Part shown: piece after piece, positions 16,562 to 16,874 of the stretch | Layout: each line of letters begins with the position of its first letter | How positions within the stretch are numbered: the first letter of the stretch is position 1 | NCBI GenBank assembly: GCA_021847165.1 | Contig: JAJZUH010000026.1 | Location: forward strand, 1-16,874 | Direction of reading: 5' to 3' | Length of the DNA: 16,874 bases | DNA from: Pseudomonadota bacterium | GTDB lineage: Bacteria > Pseudomonadota > Gammaproteobacteria > Burkholderiales > Gallionellaceae | Program-made: the position numbers and the translations under genes | Notes under the pieces: generated by a model | The model's input: only the letters and a program-made list of their open reading frames with translations | Told to the model about the DNA's origin: nothing | The model's database searches: none

Positions 16562-16577
16562 ATGTGTAATGACACAT
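16562..16577. repeat. Dyad ATGTGT-AATG-ACACAT
   Basis: This is a perfect 6-bp inverted repeat with a four-base centre in the same AT-rich gap. It may be an operator or a small hairpin; the sequence does not decide which. Confidence 0.35.
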
Positions 16578-16801
16578 ACGGATGCTTGCCAGTTTGGTCG
16601 CTGCGCTCAATTCACCTTGCATAGGTTATAAAAGGCTGTTGGACTTCATTATTTCCAGTGGGTTTTGCAGGCTGGTAATACTTGACTTAATTTCTTGGTT
16701 ATGGCAGTGTTCAATTACATTTCTGCTGCTCGGGGTGGAAGTGGCGGCCGCAAGACTAGCGATCGTTTCTCGAGCCAACTGTGACCACAGGAGGTTCAAT
16801 C

Positions 16802-16874
16802 ATGGATATGACATTCAAATCCAATCAAGGCAAACATTTTTCGGATGACGAAAGCTTCTATGCAGAGCTCGGTG
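16802..16874 (+). CDS. 5' end of an unidentified gene, cut by the window edge
   Basis: A near-ideal ribosome binding site (ACAGGAGG) lies seven bases before the ATG, and the frame stays open to the right edge, giving 24 residues (MDMTFKSNQGKHFSDDESFY then AELG). This hydrophilic, acidic start shows no signal peptide or membrane helix. It is too short to identify. The strong site suggests a well-translated gene; the second ATG (16808) is a less likely start. Confidence 0.6.
   Translation, partial: MDMTFKSNQGKHFSDDESFYAELG

Larger units (their letters stand above)
16366..16801. other. AT-rich gene-free stretch with two dyads
   Basis: This region of about 436 bases separates the divergent 42-residue ORF and the gene at the right edge and is more AT-rich than the rest of the window. 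It should hold both promoters, but no paired -35/-10 is convincing; an isolated TATAAA lies at 16627-16632 and an isolated TTGACT at 16682-16687. Two perfect dyads occur, TGGAAA-AG-TTTCCA (16493-16506) and ATGTGT-AATG-ACACAT (16562-16577). A frame at 16582-16848 lacks a ribosome binding site and overlaps the better-supported start at 16802. Confidence 0.5.

Noticed and set aside
16582..16848. 88-codon plus-strand frame before the right edge
   Set aside because: No ribosome binding site, and it runs through the strong AGGAGG and start at 16802 in a different frame.
1..16874. tRNA, rRNA, CRISPR arrays, insertion sequences, phage attachment sites
   Set aside because: No cloverleaf, spaced repeat array, transposase frame or flanking direct repeats were seen anywhere in the window.

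Overview
The window comes from a bacterial chromosome. It looks betaproteobacterial, and a Nitrosomonadales/Gallionellaceae-type relative is my best guess. That rests on a nuo operon in the order F-G-H-I-J-K-L-M-N, a NuoG of about 770 residues without the extra N7 cluster ligands, a NUDIX ADP-ribose pyrophosphatase gene directly after nuoN, and moderately GC-rich coding DNA. No marker gene fixes the genus.

Bases 1-10483 hold the distal part of the operon for respiratory complex I (NADH:quinone oxidoreductase), all on the plus strand. The 3' end of nuoF is followed by complete nuoG, nuoH, nuoI, nuoJ, nuoK, nuoL, nuoM and nuoN. Gaps are 7-32 bases or short overlaps, so this is one transcription unit. 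NuoF, G and I carry the flavin/iron-sulfur electron path, NuoH forms the quinone-site/membrane link, and NuoJ, K, L, M and N are the proton-pumping arm. A perfect 12-bp hairpin separates nuoN from a nudF-like gene, which ends at a second perfect 12-bp hairpin followed by T's.

Bases 11122-12694 form a nitrogen-related unit. A sigma-54 promoter (TGGCAT-N6-TTGCA, exact GG-N10-GC spacing) lies 35 bases before an ammonium transporter gene (amt). An NtrC-like palindrome (CACCAAATTGGTG) lies about 98 bases upstream of the predicted transcription start, inside the nudF terminator hairpin. A 32-residue single-pass membrane protein with its own ribosome binding site follows amt.

Bases 12864-14135 (minus strand) encode an unrecognised 423-residue lipoprotein. 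A mostly gene-free stretch separates it from a plus-strand cluster. In that cluster a 62-residue Cys-containing ORF with a good ribosome binding site overlaps, by ATGA, a FixJ/NarL-type response regulator. The receiver domain of the regulator carries an inserted Cys-rich loop just before the phospho-acceptor aspartate. An FMN nitroreductase follows. The set suggests a redox- or metal-responsive regulatory unit, but that is inference. The right end holds a 42-residue minus-strand membrane protein (TTG start), a 436-base AT-rich gap with two small dyads, and the first 24 codons of an unidentified gene with a strong ribosome binding site.

The most promising novelty is the Cys-insert response regulator with its translationally coupled small ORF. 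The sigma-54/NtrC-like control of amt is the best-supported regulatory call.
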